Assembly (NCBI RefSeq): GCF_019977315.1 | Contig: NZ_AP024652.1 | Span: forward strand, 4,278,001 to 4,342,000 | Direction: 5' to 3' | Length of the DNA stretch: 64,000 nt | DNA from: Arthrobacter sp. StoSoilB22 | Lineage (GTDB): Bacteria > Actinomycetota > Actinomycetes > Actinomycetales > Micrococcaceae | Part shown: positions 16,049-24,979 of the stretch, in pieces | Position numbering within the stretch: position 1 is the stretch's first letter | How the letters are laid out: every line of letters begins with the position of its first letter | Notes under the pieces: generated by a model | Seen by the model: the letters and a program-made list of their open reading frames with translations, nothing else | Databases searched by the model: none | Told to the model about the DNA's origin: nothing | Made by a program: the position numbers and the translations under genes

Positions 16049-16711
16049 GTGACCGCAGCAGCCCAGCGCCTCCCCCTGAGCCGGGAACGCGTCCTGGAGT
16101 GCGCCGTCGCGCTCGCGGACGAATCCGGGCTCGCTGCGTTGACCATCCGCACGCTTGCTCACAGCATGGGAACCAAACCCATGTCGCTCTACTACTACGT
16201 AGCCAACAAGGACGAAATCCTGGACGGAATCGTGGACATGGTCTTCAGCGAAATCGACCTTCCGGCGTCCGACGGCGATTGGCGCGAAGAGATGCAGCGG
16301 CGGGCAACGGGAGTGCGAGCGGCACTAAAGCGGCACCCCTGGGCAGTCGGGCTGGTGGAAAGCCGGTCCGCCCCGGGACCGGCCACACTCCGGCACCATG
16401 AAGCGACACTCGACACTTTGCGGAGTGCGGGGTTCTCTGTGCAACTGACGGCCCACGCTTATGCCCTACTGGACAGCTACATCTACGGATTCGCCGCCCA
16501 GGAAGCTGCCCTGCCGTTCGAAGGCCGCGACACTGCAGCGGAAATCACCAAACCCATCATGGAGCGCTTCTCCACAGGTGAGTATCCGCGCATGGTGGAG
16601 ATCGCCGTCGAGCATGTCCTCAAACCCGGCTACGACTTTGGCGACGAGTTCATGTTCGGCCTCGACCTCATCCTGGATGGACTCCAACGGTTGAAAGCCG
16701 GCACCGAATAA
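16049..16711 (+). CDS. TetR/AcrR family transcriptional regulator
   Basis: About 220 residues if started at the GTG at 16049 (VTAAAQRLPLSRERVLE), which has GGGAG at good spacing; an ATG at 16019 gives ten more residues without a better ribosome site. The N-terminal helix-turn-helix is LAALTIRTLAHSMGTKPMSLYYYVANKDEILDGIVD. The rest is the ligand-binding dimerisation domain of the TetR_C_1 type. The divergent oxidoreductase and the twin GTAC-type palindromes between them make local repression likely. The inducer is unknown. Confidence 0.88.
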   Translation: MTAAAQRLPLSRERVLECAVALADESGLAALTIRTLAHSMGTKPMSLYYYVANKDEILDGIVDMVFSEIDLPASDGDWREEMQRRATGVRAALKRHPWAVGLVESRSAPGPATLRHHEATLDTLRSAGFSVQLTAHAYALLDSYIYGFAAQEAALPFEGRDTAAEITKPIMERFSTGEYPRMVEIAVEHVLKPGYDFGDEFMFGLDLILDGLQRLKAGTE

Positions 16712-16810
16712 AAGCCATCCCGCAGGACGCGCGAGTCTCATTGGAGGCACTCAGGCGCGCGGGGTACGGTTCGGGCATAGCTGACGACGCCGACTGAGGG
16801 AGTTTTGTTC

Positions 16811-18670
16811 ATGGCCAGGATCGAGGACTACGCCATCATCGGGGACCTGAACACGGCTGCCTTGGTGGGGCGCAGCGGCTCCATCGACTGGATGTGCCTG
16901 CCGCGCTTCGACTCCCCGGCCTGCTTCGCCGCACTGCTGCATAACCCCGACGCTGGCCGCTGGCTCCTCGCCCCCGCCGGGACACCCGACGGGGGAAACA
17001 GCACGCGACGCCAGTACCGCGAGGACACGTTGATCCTGGAAACGGAGTGGGAAGTTGACGGCGGCTCGGTCCGGGTGATCGATTTCATGCCCGTCCGCGA
17101 CGACGCCGTGGATCTGGTGCGGATCGTCGAGGGGCTGTCCGGCGAGGTAACCATGAAAATGGAGTTGGTTCTGCGCTTCGACTACGGCCGGGTGGTGCCG
17201 TGGGTCCGGCATAGCGAGCACGGCATCAGCGCGGTGGCCGGCCCCGACTCGGCCTACCTCACCACCCCGGTCACCCTGGAGGGCCGGGACAAGCGCACCT
17301 ACAGCGAATTCACGGTGAAAGCAGGCGACCGCGTTCCGTTCGTGCTGCGATGGGCGCCAAGCCACGAACGGGAGCCCCGGCGGATTGATCCCTTCCGTGC
17401 CGTTGCCGGAACGGAGAAGTTTTGGCTTGAATGGATTGGCCGCAGTGAGATGTCCGGCAAATACAAGGAGCCGGTGGAACGGTCCCTGATCACCCTTAAA
17501 GCCCTGACGTACGCACCTACCGGTGGGATTGTGGCCGCCGCAACTACGTCCTTGCCCGAGCAATTGGGCGGGCCGCGGAACTGGGACTACCGGTACTGCT
17601 GGCTGCGCGACGCCACGCTGACCTTGCAGTCGCTGCTCGCTGCGGGCTACACCGAGGAAGCCGGCGCGTGGCGGGATTGGCTGCTGCGCGCTATCGCCGG
17701 CGACCCTTCAGAGCTTCAGATTGTGTACGGGCTCGACGGCGCCAGGAGACTTCCGGAGGCGGACATTCCCTGGCTCTCCGGTTACGAAGGTTCACAGCCG
17801 GTCCGTACCGGAAACGCCGCTGCCCCGCAGCTTCAGTTGGACGTGTGGGGCGAGGTACTGGATGGTCTCTCACTGACCCGGGCTGCTTCTCCTCAGGGCA
17901 CGGTGGACACGTCATGGGACATCCAGGTGGCGTTGATGGAGTACCTGGAGGGTGCATGGAACCAGCCCGACAACGGGCTGTGGGAAATGCGCGGACCGCG
18001 CCGGCACTTCACCCATTCCAAGGTGATGGCCTGGGTGGCTGCGGACCGCATGGTCAAGGCGGTGCGTACATCCGGCTTGCCCGGCCCGGCTGACAGGTGG
18101 GCGGCGCTTCGCAGCGAGATCCACGCTGACGTCATGACCAAAGGCTTCGACGAAAAACTCAACACCTTCGTCCAGTCCTACGGCAGTACGGAATTGGACG
18201 CGAGCCTGCTCCTCATTCCACGGGTGGGTTTCCTGCCGCACCGGCACCCGCGGGTTGCCGGGACCGTAGATGCCATCCAGAAAGGACTTAGCGATGACGG
18301 CTTGGTCCTGCGTTACCGCACCCAGTCCGGGCACGACGGACTCCCGGGCGACGAAGGTGTCTTTCTGGCGTGCTCGTTTTGGTTGGTGGACGCGCTGCTG
18401 GGAATCGGCCGCACCGGCGAGGCGACCGAGCTCTTTGAGCGACTACTCAGCCTGCGCAACGATGTGGGCCTGCTCAGCGAGGAGTGGGATCCTCGGACGC
18501 AACGGCACCTCGGCAACACACCGCAGGCATTCAGCCACTTCCCGCTGATCCACAGCGCGCTTCAACTCCACCAGGGCGAAGCCCACAGCAGTGACACGCC
18601 GCTCCATCAATCCAAACATCCAGAGCGAGCCAGCGGCTCTACCCTTCGGAATGGCCCTCGCCTTCGGTGA
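16811..18670 (+). CDS. Glycoside hydrolase family 15 protein (glucoamylase/trehalase-like)
   Basis: About 619 residues starting MARIEDYAIIGDLNTAALVGRSGSIDWMCLPRFDSPACFA, the typical N-terminal beta-sandwich start of actinobacterial GH15 proteins. The ATG at 16811 has GAGGGAG upstream. The (alpha/alpha)6 barrel shows YRYCWLRDATL (about 260-270), PGDEGVFLACSFWLVDAL (about 511) and LLSEEWDPRTQRHLGN (about 553-568), which carry the acidic catalytic residues of the family. No signal peptide, so it acts in the cytoplasm on alpha-glucosidic substrates; trehalase activity occurs in this clade. The last ~25 residues are polar and unconserved-looking, and overlap a convergent small gene. Confidence 0.9.
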   Translation: MARIEDYAIIGDLNTAALVGRSGSIDWMCLPRFDSPACFAALLHNPDAGRWLLAPAGTPDGGNSTRRQYREDTLILETEWEVDGGSVRVIDFMPVRDDAVDLVRIVEGLSGEVTMKMELVLRFDYGRVVPWVRHSEHGISAVAGPDSAYLTTPVTLEGRDKRTYSEFTVKAGDRVPFVLRWAPSHEREPRRIDPFRAVAGTEKFWLEWIGRSEMSGKYKEPVERSLITLKALTYAPTGGIVAAATTSLPEQLGGPRNWDYRYCWLRDATLTLQSLLAAGYTEEAGAWRDWLLRAIAGDPSELQIVYGLDGARRLPEADIPWLSGYEGSQPVRTGNAAAPQLQLDVWGEVLDGLSLTRAASPQGTVDTSWDIQVALMEYLEGAWNQPDNGLWEMRGPRRHFTHSKVMAWVAADRMVKAVRTSGLPGPADRWAALRSEIHADVMTKGFDEKLNTFVQSYGSTELDASLLLIPRVGFLPHRHPRVAGTVDAIQKGLSDDGLVLRYRTQSGHDGLPGDEGVFLACSFWLVDALLGIGRTGEATELFERLLSLRNDVGLLSEEWDPRTQRHLGNTPQAFSHFPLIHSALQLHQGEAHSSDTPLHQSKHPERASGSTLRNGPRLR

Positions 18671-18848
18671 CAGACGTTCCGTCCTTGTGGCTGGCTTCCT
18701 CCAAGTGAAGGTCCAGCTTGCGTTCGGCTTCGCGGCGACGCTGGCCGACGGTCCGCATCTGCTGCGTTGTAGGATCTCCCCGTTCTTCTGACGCCGCACT
18801 GTATGTTGCTGCGCCCTCGGCGGGCTGCACATTCTCTTGTTCGCCCAT
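18639..18848 (-). CDS. Small acidic hypothetical protein
   Basis: 69 residues if started at the ATG at 18848 (MGEQENVQPAEGAATYSAASEERGD), with a GGGA stretch upstream at slightly long spacing. Predicted helical middle part TTQQMRTVGQRRREAERKLDLHLEEA and a polar tail. No domain recognised. It overlaps the 3' end of the GH15 gene by 32 bp on the opposite strand. Coding is likely but not certain. Confidence 0.45.
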   Translation of the reverse strand: MGEQENVQPAEGAATYSAASEERGDPTTQQMRTVGQRRREAERKLDLHLEEASHKDGTSVTEGEGHSEG

Positions 18849-18970
18849 ATGACTATGGTCCCATCCTTGGGTGGGCAGAGGTAGCTTAATGCCGGCGTTG
18901 TGAGGCCCGCCGTCGGGCCTTTGATAGAAATCGCTTTCACGGATCAGGAACATAAGCTACATTTATCTCC

Positions 18971-18999
18971 AGCGGTTTTCGGGATGCCATCCCTATAAT
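18971..18999 (+). promoter_or_regulatory. Candidate promoter and operator for the sugar-acid operon
   Basis: A perfect TATAAT at 18994-18999 lies about 70 bp upstream of the transporter start. Immediately before it is the palindrome gggat-gcc-atccc (18981-18993), placed where a repressor would block RNA polymerase. The -35 region is poor, as expected of a regulated promoter. The IclR protein at the other end of the operon is the natural candidate regulator. Confidence 0.45.
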
Positions 19000-19069
19000 C
19001 GGAATCAAGAAATCCGCATCCCTACTCACACGGCTACAACCTCTAGCCATCACTCGCTTGGAGACAAGA

Positions 19070-20422
19070 TTGACTGAGAACAGCGTTGTTCAGAATGCCC
19101 GCCGGCCAGGTACCGGCACCCCATCCGAGGTGAAGAACGTCCGCCGCGCCGCATGGGCCGGACTGATCGGAACTGCCTTGGAGCAGTACGACTTCGTGAT
19201 CTACGGAACCGCCTCCGCGATCATCTTCAACACGATCTTCTTCCCCAACGTAGAGCCCGCAATCGGCATCCTCGCAGCGTTCGGAGCCTACGCCGTGGGC
19301 TTCGGCGCGCGGCCCCTGGGTGGACTCTTCTTCTCCAAATACGGCGACAAGTTGGGCCGCAAGTGGGTGCTGGTGGCCACCCTTTTCCTCATGGGCATCG
19401 CCACTTTCGCCATCGGGCTTCTTCCCACATACCAGCAAGCCGGGCTCTGGGCACCAGCGCTGCTGGTTGCCTGCAGGTTCCTTCAAGGCTTCGGCGCCGG
19501 TGCTGAGCAGGCCGGCGGCGTGGTCCTGATTGCGGAAACCGCTCCCAAGGGCACGCGCGGCAAGTACGCCTCACTCGTCTTCGTAGGGGCCGCGGCCGGC
19601 ACGGCGCTTGGAGCTGTGGTGTGGATTCTGGTCCAAATGATGCCCAAGGAAGCCCTGGAGTCCTACGGATGGCGACTGGTCTTCTTCTCCTCCATTTTCG
19701 TGACGATCGCCGCCTACGTCATCCGCCGAAAGCTCAAAGAGTCCCCGGTCTTCCAGGAACTTCAGGAAGAAGGCGCTATCGGCAAGAAGGACACCCCGGT
19801 GGCAGATGTGGTCAAGAACGGCCGCAAGAACCTTTTCCGCGTGTTCTTCATGAACGTCGGCGCCAACGCCCACTCCTACCTGTTCCAGGTGTTCCTGGGT
19901 TCCTACCTCATCAGCCAACTCAAGATCGACGCGACGTTCATACCGAAGGTCCTGCTGGTGGGCGCCCTGTTCGCGTGCGTGTCCGCTTACGTTTTTGGCA
20001 ACCTCTCGGACAGATTCGGTCGTCGGTCCATGTACTTGGTGGTCACCACGTTCCTCTTCATCTTCCCCGTCCCGGCCTTCCTGCTGATCAATACCGGCAA
20101 CCTGTTCCTGATTTCGCTGGTCATCGTCCTGGGCTTCATCTTTGCCGCCCAGGGATCCGTAGGCGTCCAATCCGCATACTTCCCTGAGCTCTTCGGCGCA
20201 CGCTACCGCTACGCCGGCGTGGCACTTGGCCGCGAGTTCTCCTCCGTTTTCGGCGGCGGCATAGCCCCGCTGATCTGTTCCGCATTGGTTACTGCCTTTA
20301 GCGGATCCTGGGTCCCGGTTGCCATCTACATGATGGCCATCATGGGGATCAGCCTGTTCACCACCATCAAATCCCCGGAGACGGTCGACCGCGACCTTCT
20401 CCTTGAAGAGGACGCCAAGTAA
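19070..20422 (+). CDS. MFS transporter of the metabolite:H+ symporter (MHS) type
   Basis: About 450 residues with ~12 membrane helices. The start is taken at TTG 19070 (LTENSVVQNARR), which has GGAGA seven bases upstream; another TTG lies 12 bases earlier. The motif GTALEQYDFVIYGTASAIIF in helix 1 and FGARPLGGLFFSKYGDKLGRKW after helix 2 are diagnostic of the MHS family (ShiA, KgtP, ProP relatives), which import organic acids with protons. It is the first gene of a six-gene operon whose enzymes act on sugar acids, so it probably brings in that acid. Its stop and the next start share a base (TAATG). Confidence 0.88.
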   Translation: MTENSVVQNARRPGTGTPSEVKNVRRAAWAGLIGTALEQYDFVIYGTASAIIFNTIFFPNVEPAIGILAAFGAYAVGFGARPLGGLFFSKYGDKLGRKWVLVATLFLMGIATFAIGLLPTYQQAGLWAPALLVACRFLQGFGAGAEQAGGVVLIAETAPKGTRGKYASLVFVGAAAGTALGAVVWILVQMMPKEALESYGWRLVFFSSIFVTIAAYVIRRKLKESPVFQELQEEGAIGKKDTPVADVVKNGRKNLFRVFFMNVGANAHSYLFQVFLGSYLISQLKIDATFIPKVLLVGALFACVSAYVFGNLSDRFGRRSMYLVVTTFLFIFPVPAFLLINTGNLFLISLVIVLGFIFAAQGSVGVQSAYFPELFGARYRYAGVALGREFSSVFGGGIAPLICSALVTAFSGSWVPVAIYMMAIMGISLFTTIKSPETVDRDLLLEEDAK

Positions 20423-21429
20423 TGCCGCAACCCACCACCCCCACTCATCCCACCAAAATAGTCATCACCGACTGTGATCATGATTCGATCGATATTGAGC
20501 GTGCTGTCGCCCGGGCTGCCGGCGTTGAGCTGGTGTTGGCTCAGTGCCGGACCGAGGACGAGGTCATCCATGCTGCTGCCGGCGCGGACGCGATCGTTGT
20601 GCAGTACGCGCCTATTACAGCCAAGGTTTTGGACGCGTTGCCGGGCCTGAAAGCGATAGGCCGTTACGGCGTCGGGGTTGACACGCTCGACGTCGCAGCG
20701 GCCACTGCGCGCGGCGTCGCCGTCTGTAACGTTCCCGACTACGGCACCGAAGACGTCAGCGATCACGCGATCGCGTTGGCTGTGAGCCTGGCCCGCGGGA
20801 TTACGCAGCTGGACCGTGGCGTGCGCCGCGGCGAATATTCGCTGGGGCCGGTTCAGCCGTTGCACCGGATCAGTGAGCGCGTGTTCGGGGTGGTGGGTTT
20901 GGGCCTGATTGGTGCAGCCACGGGCCGGAAAGCAAAGGGACTCGGTTACCAGGTCATTGGTTCGGATCCGCTGCTGGCTCCCGGGGATGTCACGGAGGAC
21001 GGGATCACTGTGGTGAGCTTCGAGGAACTCATTGCCGGTGCTGATGTGATCTCCCTCCATGTGCCGCTCAACCAGCACACCCATCACCTGATCAACGGTG
21101 ACGTCCTGGACCGGGTGAAGCCGGGCGCTGTGCTCGTCAACACTTGCCGCGGCGGAGTGGTGGATACCGAGGCCGTGGCAGCAGCCCTCACGGACGGTCG
21201 TCTGCATGCTGCCGGCCTGGACGTCTTCGAAGTCGAACCGTTGCCCAGGACCAGTCCGTTGCTCGAGCTGGACAACGCGGTCCTCACGCCCCATGCGGCT
21301 TGGTACAGCGAGGAATCCTACGCGGAACTCAAGCGACGCACGGTGGAGAATGTGGTGGAGGTGTGCGCCGGCCGCACACCGCGGAACATCCTTAACATTG
21401 AGGTGTTGATGGGGAGCGTGTCCGCATGA
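20422..21429 (+). CDS. C-terminal-binding-protein-like D-2-hydroxyacid dehydrogenase
   Basis: 335 residues. Catalytic domain halves flank a Rossmann domain with the NAD motif VVGLGLIGAATG. The D-2-hydroxyacid dehydrogenase active site is visible: Arg in NTCRGGVVD, Glu in GLDVFEVEPLP and His in LTPHAAWYS. It reduces a 2-keto acid or oxidises a D-2-hydroxy acid with NAD(P), in the cytoplasm. Substrate is not determined. It is joined to both neighbours by overlapping stop/start codons (TAATG before, ATGA after), so it is an integral part of the sugar-acid pathway, perhaps acting on a 2-keto-aldonate such as 2-ketogluconate or on glyoxylate-type products. Confidence 0.87.
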   Translation: MPQPTTPTHPTKIVITDCDHDSIDIERAVARAAGVELVLAQCRTEDEVIHAAAGADAIVVQYAPITAKVLDALPGLKAIGRYGVGVDTLDVAAATARGVAVCNVPDYGTEDVSDHAIALAVSLARGITQLDRGVRRGEYSLGPVQPLHRISERVFGVVGLGLIGAATGRKAKGLGYQVIGSDPLLAPGDVTEDGITVVSFEELIAGADVISLHVPLNQHTHHLINGDVLDRVKPGAVLVNTCRGGVVDTEAVAAALTDGRLHAAGLDVFEVEPLPRTSPLLELDNAVLTPHAAWYSEESYAELKRRTVENVVEVCAGRTPRNILNIEVLMGSVSA

Positions 21430-22511
21430 GCATCGAAACTGCAGCTGAAACCACGTCACTGACCATGGGCGCAGCCGTCTGGACCGGTCCGGACACCATC
21501 GCATACCGGACCATTCCGCTCCCCGAGGTGCCGGAAGGTTGGGCATTGGTCCGGTCAGAGCTCACTGGTATTTGCGGGACGGACTTTTCCATCCTTCATG
21601 GCAGCCACCCCCGGGCCGAAGCGCCGGTGGTGATGGGTCATGAGATCACGGGAATCGTAGAGGTCGCAGCCCCGGGGGGTCCGGCCGTGGGAACACGGGT
21701 GATCGTGGAGCCGCTGATTCATTGCGGGAACTGCCACCCGTGCCGCCAGGGTGACACGCATGTGTGCCGGAGCCTGAAGCTGTACGGGATTGACGTCGCC
21801 GGGTCCTTGGCAGAGTACGTTACTTTGCCGGCGGAAACACTCATCCCCATTAGCTCCGGGGTTCCGGTCCAGGAAGCTGCGTTGGCTGAGCCCCTGGCGG
21901 TGGCGGTGCATGCGGTGTCCCGGTCCGGGCTTCGCGGCGGGGAGCGGGTGGTGGTGTTCGGTGCCGGTCCTATCGGCATCCTCACCGCCTTGGTCGCCCG
22001 GCATGAAGGGGCCGGCAGCGTGCTGATTTCCGAGCCCTCGGAAGAGCGCCGCAAGGTGGCCGAGGAGCTGGGCTTTGACACCGTCCCTACCGGCTCCGAC
22101 CCCGTGGCAGCCGTTCTGGACGCTACGGGTGGGGACGGCGCGGACATCGTGTTCGATTCCGCAGCCCACCCCTCCGTGGCGGCACTGTTGCCTAAAGCTG
22201 TCCGGGTGCTGGGCACCATCGTCTTGGTGGGTGTGTACAAGAAACCCGTCGAGGTGGACCTGCAAGCCCTGACCTTTGCAGAGAACACGGTGGTGGGTGT
22301 CCGCGTCTACACGCGGGCCGACGTCGAACGCGCCGTGGAACTGATCGAGGGCGGCAATCTCGGGCTCGGACGCATCCCCGTGGAGGTCTTCCCCCTCGAT
22401 CAAACGCTGGCCGCGTTGACCAAAGCCATGACCGCCGGGGCGGTCCTCAAAGTATTCGTGGGCCCCGCCACCGCCACGGCGGCAGCGGCCCCCGGCAAGG
22501 AAGAAGAATGA
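21426..22511 (+). CDS. Zinc-dependent alcohol/polyol dehydrogenase (MDR family)
   Basis: 361 residues. Catalytic zinc ligands are in TGICGTDFSILHG and VMGHEITG, and the structural-zinc loop is HCGNCHPCRQGDTHVC. The NAD-binding motif is VVVFGAGPIGILTALVARHEGA. It resembles L-idonate 5-dehydrogenase, threonine dehydrogenase and sorbitol dehydrogenase; which substrate it uses cannot be read directly. Sitting next to an SDR of the KduD/IdnO kind, a role oxidising a hydroxyl of an aldonate is the most economical view. The C-terminus ends in a low-complexity Ala/Thr/Lys/Glu tail. Overlaps both neighbours by 4 bp. Confidence 0.87.
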   Translation: MSIETAAETTSLTMGAAVWTGPDTIAYRTIPLPEVPEGWALVRSELTGICGTDFSILHGSHPRAEAPVVMGHEITGIVEVAAPGGPAVGTRVIVEPLIHCGNCHPCRQGDTHVCRSLKLYGIDVAGSLAEYVTLPAETLIPISSGVPVQEAALAEPLAVAVHAVSRSGLRGGERVVVFGAGPIGILTALVARHEGAGSVLISEPSEERRKVAEELGFDTVPTGSDPVAAVLDATGGDGADIVFDSAAHPSVAALLPKAVRVLGTIVLVGVYKKPVEVDLQALTFAENTVVGVRVYTRADVERAVELIEGGNLGLGRIPVEVFPLDQTLAALTKAMTAGAVLKVFVGPATATAAAAPGKEEE

Positions 22512-23311
22512 AAGACACAACGGGAACTGACACCGGCACCACTGAGACCGTGGCGCTGCGGGCGCCTTTTGACCTGACCGGCTCGACGGCGGCCATCACC
22601 GGAGCTTCCCGCGGCATCGGCTTGGGCATCGGATTGGGATTGGTCCGGGCGGGCGCGAACATTGTCGCGCTCCAACGCGGCCCGCTCGCCCCGGAACTGG
22701 CAGCAGCCGCGGCAGAAGCCGGCGTGAGGGCCGAGGCCGTGGCCATCGACCTGTCCAGCCAGGACTCCGTCACCCATGGTATCGAAACGACGCTGGGCAG
22801 GCACCGGATCGACATCCTGGTCAACAACGCCGGCACGCAGATCCGCCATGATTCCGTGGAGTTCCCGTTGGAAGACTTCGACGCGGTCATGAACATCAAT
22901 ACCCGGGCCGTGTTCCAGCTTTGCCAAGGCTTCGGCAAGCCCATGGTCGAACGCGGGCACGGCAAAATCATCAACCTCGCATCCCTGCTGTCCTTCCAGG
23001 GCGGCTTACGGGTCCCGGCCTACGCAGCATCCAAGGGAGCGGTAGCCCAACTGACCAAAGCCCTCTGCAACGAATGGGCCCCGCACGGGGTGAACGTCAA
23101 CGCCGTCGCGCCCGGTTACATCGCCACGGACATGAACGAGGCACTCTTGGCCAACACCGTGCGGAACGAACAAATCTCCACCAGGATCCCGGCAGCCCGC
23201 TGGGGAACAGGGAACGACCTCGCCGGCGCGGTGGTGTTCCTGGCCTCCCCGGCCGCGGACTACATCCACGGCATCGTCCTGCCCGTGGACGGCGGGTGGC
23301 TGGCCCGATGA
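22508..23311 (+). CDS. SDR family oxidoreductase, KduD/IdnO-like
   Basis: 267 residues, classical short-chain dehydrogenase. After a 20-residue extension come FDLTGSTAAITGASRGIGLG (cofactor motif), NNAGTQ, Ser159 in NLASLLSFQGG and the Tyr172/Lys176 pair in YAASKG; the end has GIVLPVDGGWLAR. The FDLTG start is shared with 2-deoxy-D-gluconate 3-dehydrogenase (KduD) and gluconate 5-dehydrogenase (IdnO), enzymes that interconvert keto- and hydroxy-aldonates. Together with the zinc dehydrogenase it could isomerise an aldonate by oxidation and re-reduction. Overlaps both neighbours by 4 bp. Confidence 0.88.
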   Translation: MKDTTGTDTGTTETVALRAPFDLTGSTAAITGASRGIGLGIGLGLVRAGANIVALQRGPLAPELAAAAAEAGVRAEAVAIDLSSQDSVTHGIETTLGRHRIDILVNNAGTQIRHDSVEFPLEDFDAVMNINTRAVFQLCQGFGKPMVERGHGKIINLASLLSFQGGLRVPAYAASKGAVAQLTKALCNEWAPHGVNVNAVAPGYIATDMNEALLANTVRNEQISTRIPAARWGTGNDLAGAVVFLASPAADYIHGIVLPVDGGWLAR

Positions 23312-23982
23312 ACAACTCTCACAACCCGGCACGCCCGGCCCCCTCGGCGATCCTGACAGCCCATCCTGTGGTGGCCGTCATGCGGGCACACCACGCCCGC
23401 GAGTACGCCCCCGTGATCGAGGCGCTGATCCGCGGCGGGGTCCGGTCCATTGAGCTGACACTGAGCACCGAGGGCGTGTTCGCCGAACTGCCCCGGCTTA
23501 AGGAACGCTTCGGTACGGACGCCGAAATCGGCGTCGGCACCATCACCACCGTGGACCACGCCAAGCAGGCACTCGAGGTAGGCGCGGACTACCTTGTCAC
23601 CCCCGCGACGGTCACCGCAGTGGTGAGCGCCGCCGTCGAACGTAACATTCCGGTGTTCCCGGGTGGCCTGACACCCACCGAACTACTCGCCGGCTGGGAA
23701 GCCGGCGCCACCGCCGTGAAGCTCTTCCCCGCCTCCACGGTCGGACCCGGCTACATCAGCCAACTCCGCGGACCCTTCCCACAAATGCGGATCGTTCCCT
23801 CCGGCGGCATCGGAATCGAGGACGCACCGGCCTGGATCGCAGCCGGCGCCCTGGCCGTGAGCCTCGGCGGCCCACTGCTGCGCGACGCCTTCACCGGCGG
23901 GAACCTGACCAAACTCACCGCACGCGCCGAAAAACTCAGCAAGCTCGTGGCTGAGGCCGTGGACGCGAGGACAGCCACATGA
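23308..23982 (+). CDS. eda: 2-keto-3-deoxy-6-phosphogluconate aldolase
   Basis: 224 residues, class I KDPG/KHG aldolase. The Schiff-base Lys138 lies in GATAVKLFPAS, the acid/base Glu49 in RSIELTLST, and phosphate-binding glycines in FPGGLTPTE and IVPSGGIG. It cleaves KDPG to pyruvate and glyceraldehyde 3-phosphate. The start at 23308 is fixed by the ATGA overlap with the SDR gene; a longer frame upstream is inside that gene. Followed by the kinase with another 4-bp overlap, giving the lower half of an Entner-Doudoroff-type route. The galacto epimer (KDPGal) is also possible. Confidence 0.9.
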   Translation: MNNSHNPARPAPSAILTAHPVVAVMRAHHAREYAPVIEALIRGGVRSIELTLSTEGVFAELPRLKERFGTDAEIGVGTITTVDHAKQALEVGADYLVTPATVTAVVSAAVERNIPVFPGGLTPTELLAGWEAGATAVKLFPASTVGPGYISQLRGPFPQMRIVPSGGIGIEDAPAWIAAGALAVSLGGPLLRDAFTGGNLTKLTARAEKLSKLVAEAVDARTAT

Positions 23983-24944
23983 GCTGCAGTAACGGGACAT
24001 ACACGGACGTGGTGACCATGGGCGAAACCATGGCCCTCATGAAAGCCGTAACGCCGGGCCCCCTGGCACATGCCGGGTCACTGGGGCTGGGCATGGGCGG
24101 GGCCGAAACCAACTTCGCCATCGCCCTGCAACGCCTCGGCACAAGCGTGACCTGGCTCGGGCGCGTCGGGCAGGACAGCCTCGGAGACCTCGTACTCCGG
24201 GAAGTGGCCGCCGAAGGCATCACCACACTCGGCATCCGCGACCCCCACGCCCCCACAGGCCTGATGATCAAGGAACGCCGAACCCAGGAACACCTGAAAG
24301 TCTGGTACTATCGCACCGCCAGCGCCGGCTCACGCCTGGCACCGGAAGACGTCCCCGTCGACGCCATCCAAAACGCGAAACTCCTGCACCTGACCGGCAT
24401 CACACCCGGCCTCTCCGCAACAGCGCATCAAGCCGCGCTGCACGCAGTAACCGTGGCCCGCGAAGCCGGGGTGACCATCTCGTTCGACCTGAACTACCGC
24501 GCAGCCCTCTGGACAGAAAAGGAAGCCGGGCCGGTCTTCCGGCGCTTCATCGAACAAGCAGATCTTGTTTTCGCCGGCGACGACGAAGCCGAAATCGCAG
24601 TAGGGCCCGGAGCGGACTCACTCCAGCTCGCCCACAAAATCGCCGCGTTGGGCCCCCACCAAGTGATCATCAAAAACGGCCCAGCCGGTTGCGTCGGTGT
24701 GATCGACCACGCTGAATACCGCCAGGAAGCAGTGCGCATCAACGCTGTGGACACCGTCGGCGCAGGAGACGCCTTCGTAGCCGGCTACATCTCTGACCTC
24801 CTAGCCGGAGCCCCCATCCAGGACCGGCTCCACACCGCAGTACGAACAGGCGCCTTCGCCTGCCTCGTCCCCGGCGACTGGGAAGGCATGCCACAACGGC
24901 ACGAACTCGAACTATTGGACGCCTCAGAACCCGTGAGGCGGTAG
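23979..24944 (+). CDS. kdgK: PfkB-family sugar kinase, probable 2-keto-3-deoxygluconate kinase
   Basis: 321 residues. PfkB signatures are the N-terminal glycine region GLGMGGAETNFAIALQRLG and the C-terminal NAVDTVGAGDAFVAGY with catalytic base Asp264. YYRTASAGSRLAPED matches the substrate lid of KDG kinases, and FDLNYRAALW is typical of that group. It phosphorylates a 2-keto-3-deoxy sugar acid at the 6 position to feed the adjacent aldolase. Last gene of the operon; the IclR gene faces it 35 bp away. No aldonate dehydratase is present in the operon, so the source of the KDG is not explained here. Confidence 0.86.
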   Translation: MSCSNGTYTDVVTMGETMALMKAVTPGPLAHAGSLGLGMGGAETNFAIALQRLGTSVTWLGRVGQDSLGDLVLREVAAEGITTLGIRDPHAPTGLMIKERRTQEHLKVWYYRTASAGSRLAPEDVPVDAIQNAKLLHLTGITPGLSATAHQAALHAVTVAREAGVTISFDLNYRAALWTEKEAGPVFRRFIEQADLVFAGDDEAEIAVGPGADSLQLAHKIAALGPHQVIIKNGPAGCVGVIDHAEYRQEAVRINAVDTVGAGDAFVAGYISDLLAGAPIQDRLHTAVRTGAFACLVPGDWEGMPQRHELELLDASEPVRR

Positions 24945-24979
24945 CCGCCGTCGGGTCGGAAGGGCTGGGTCTGCCGGGG

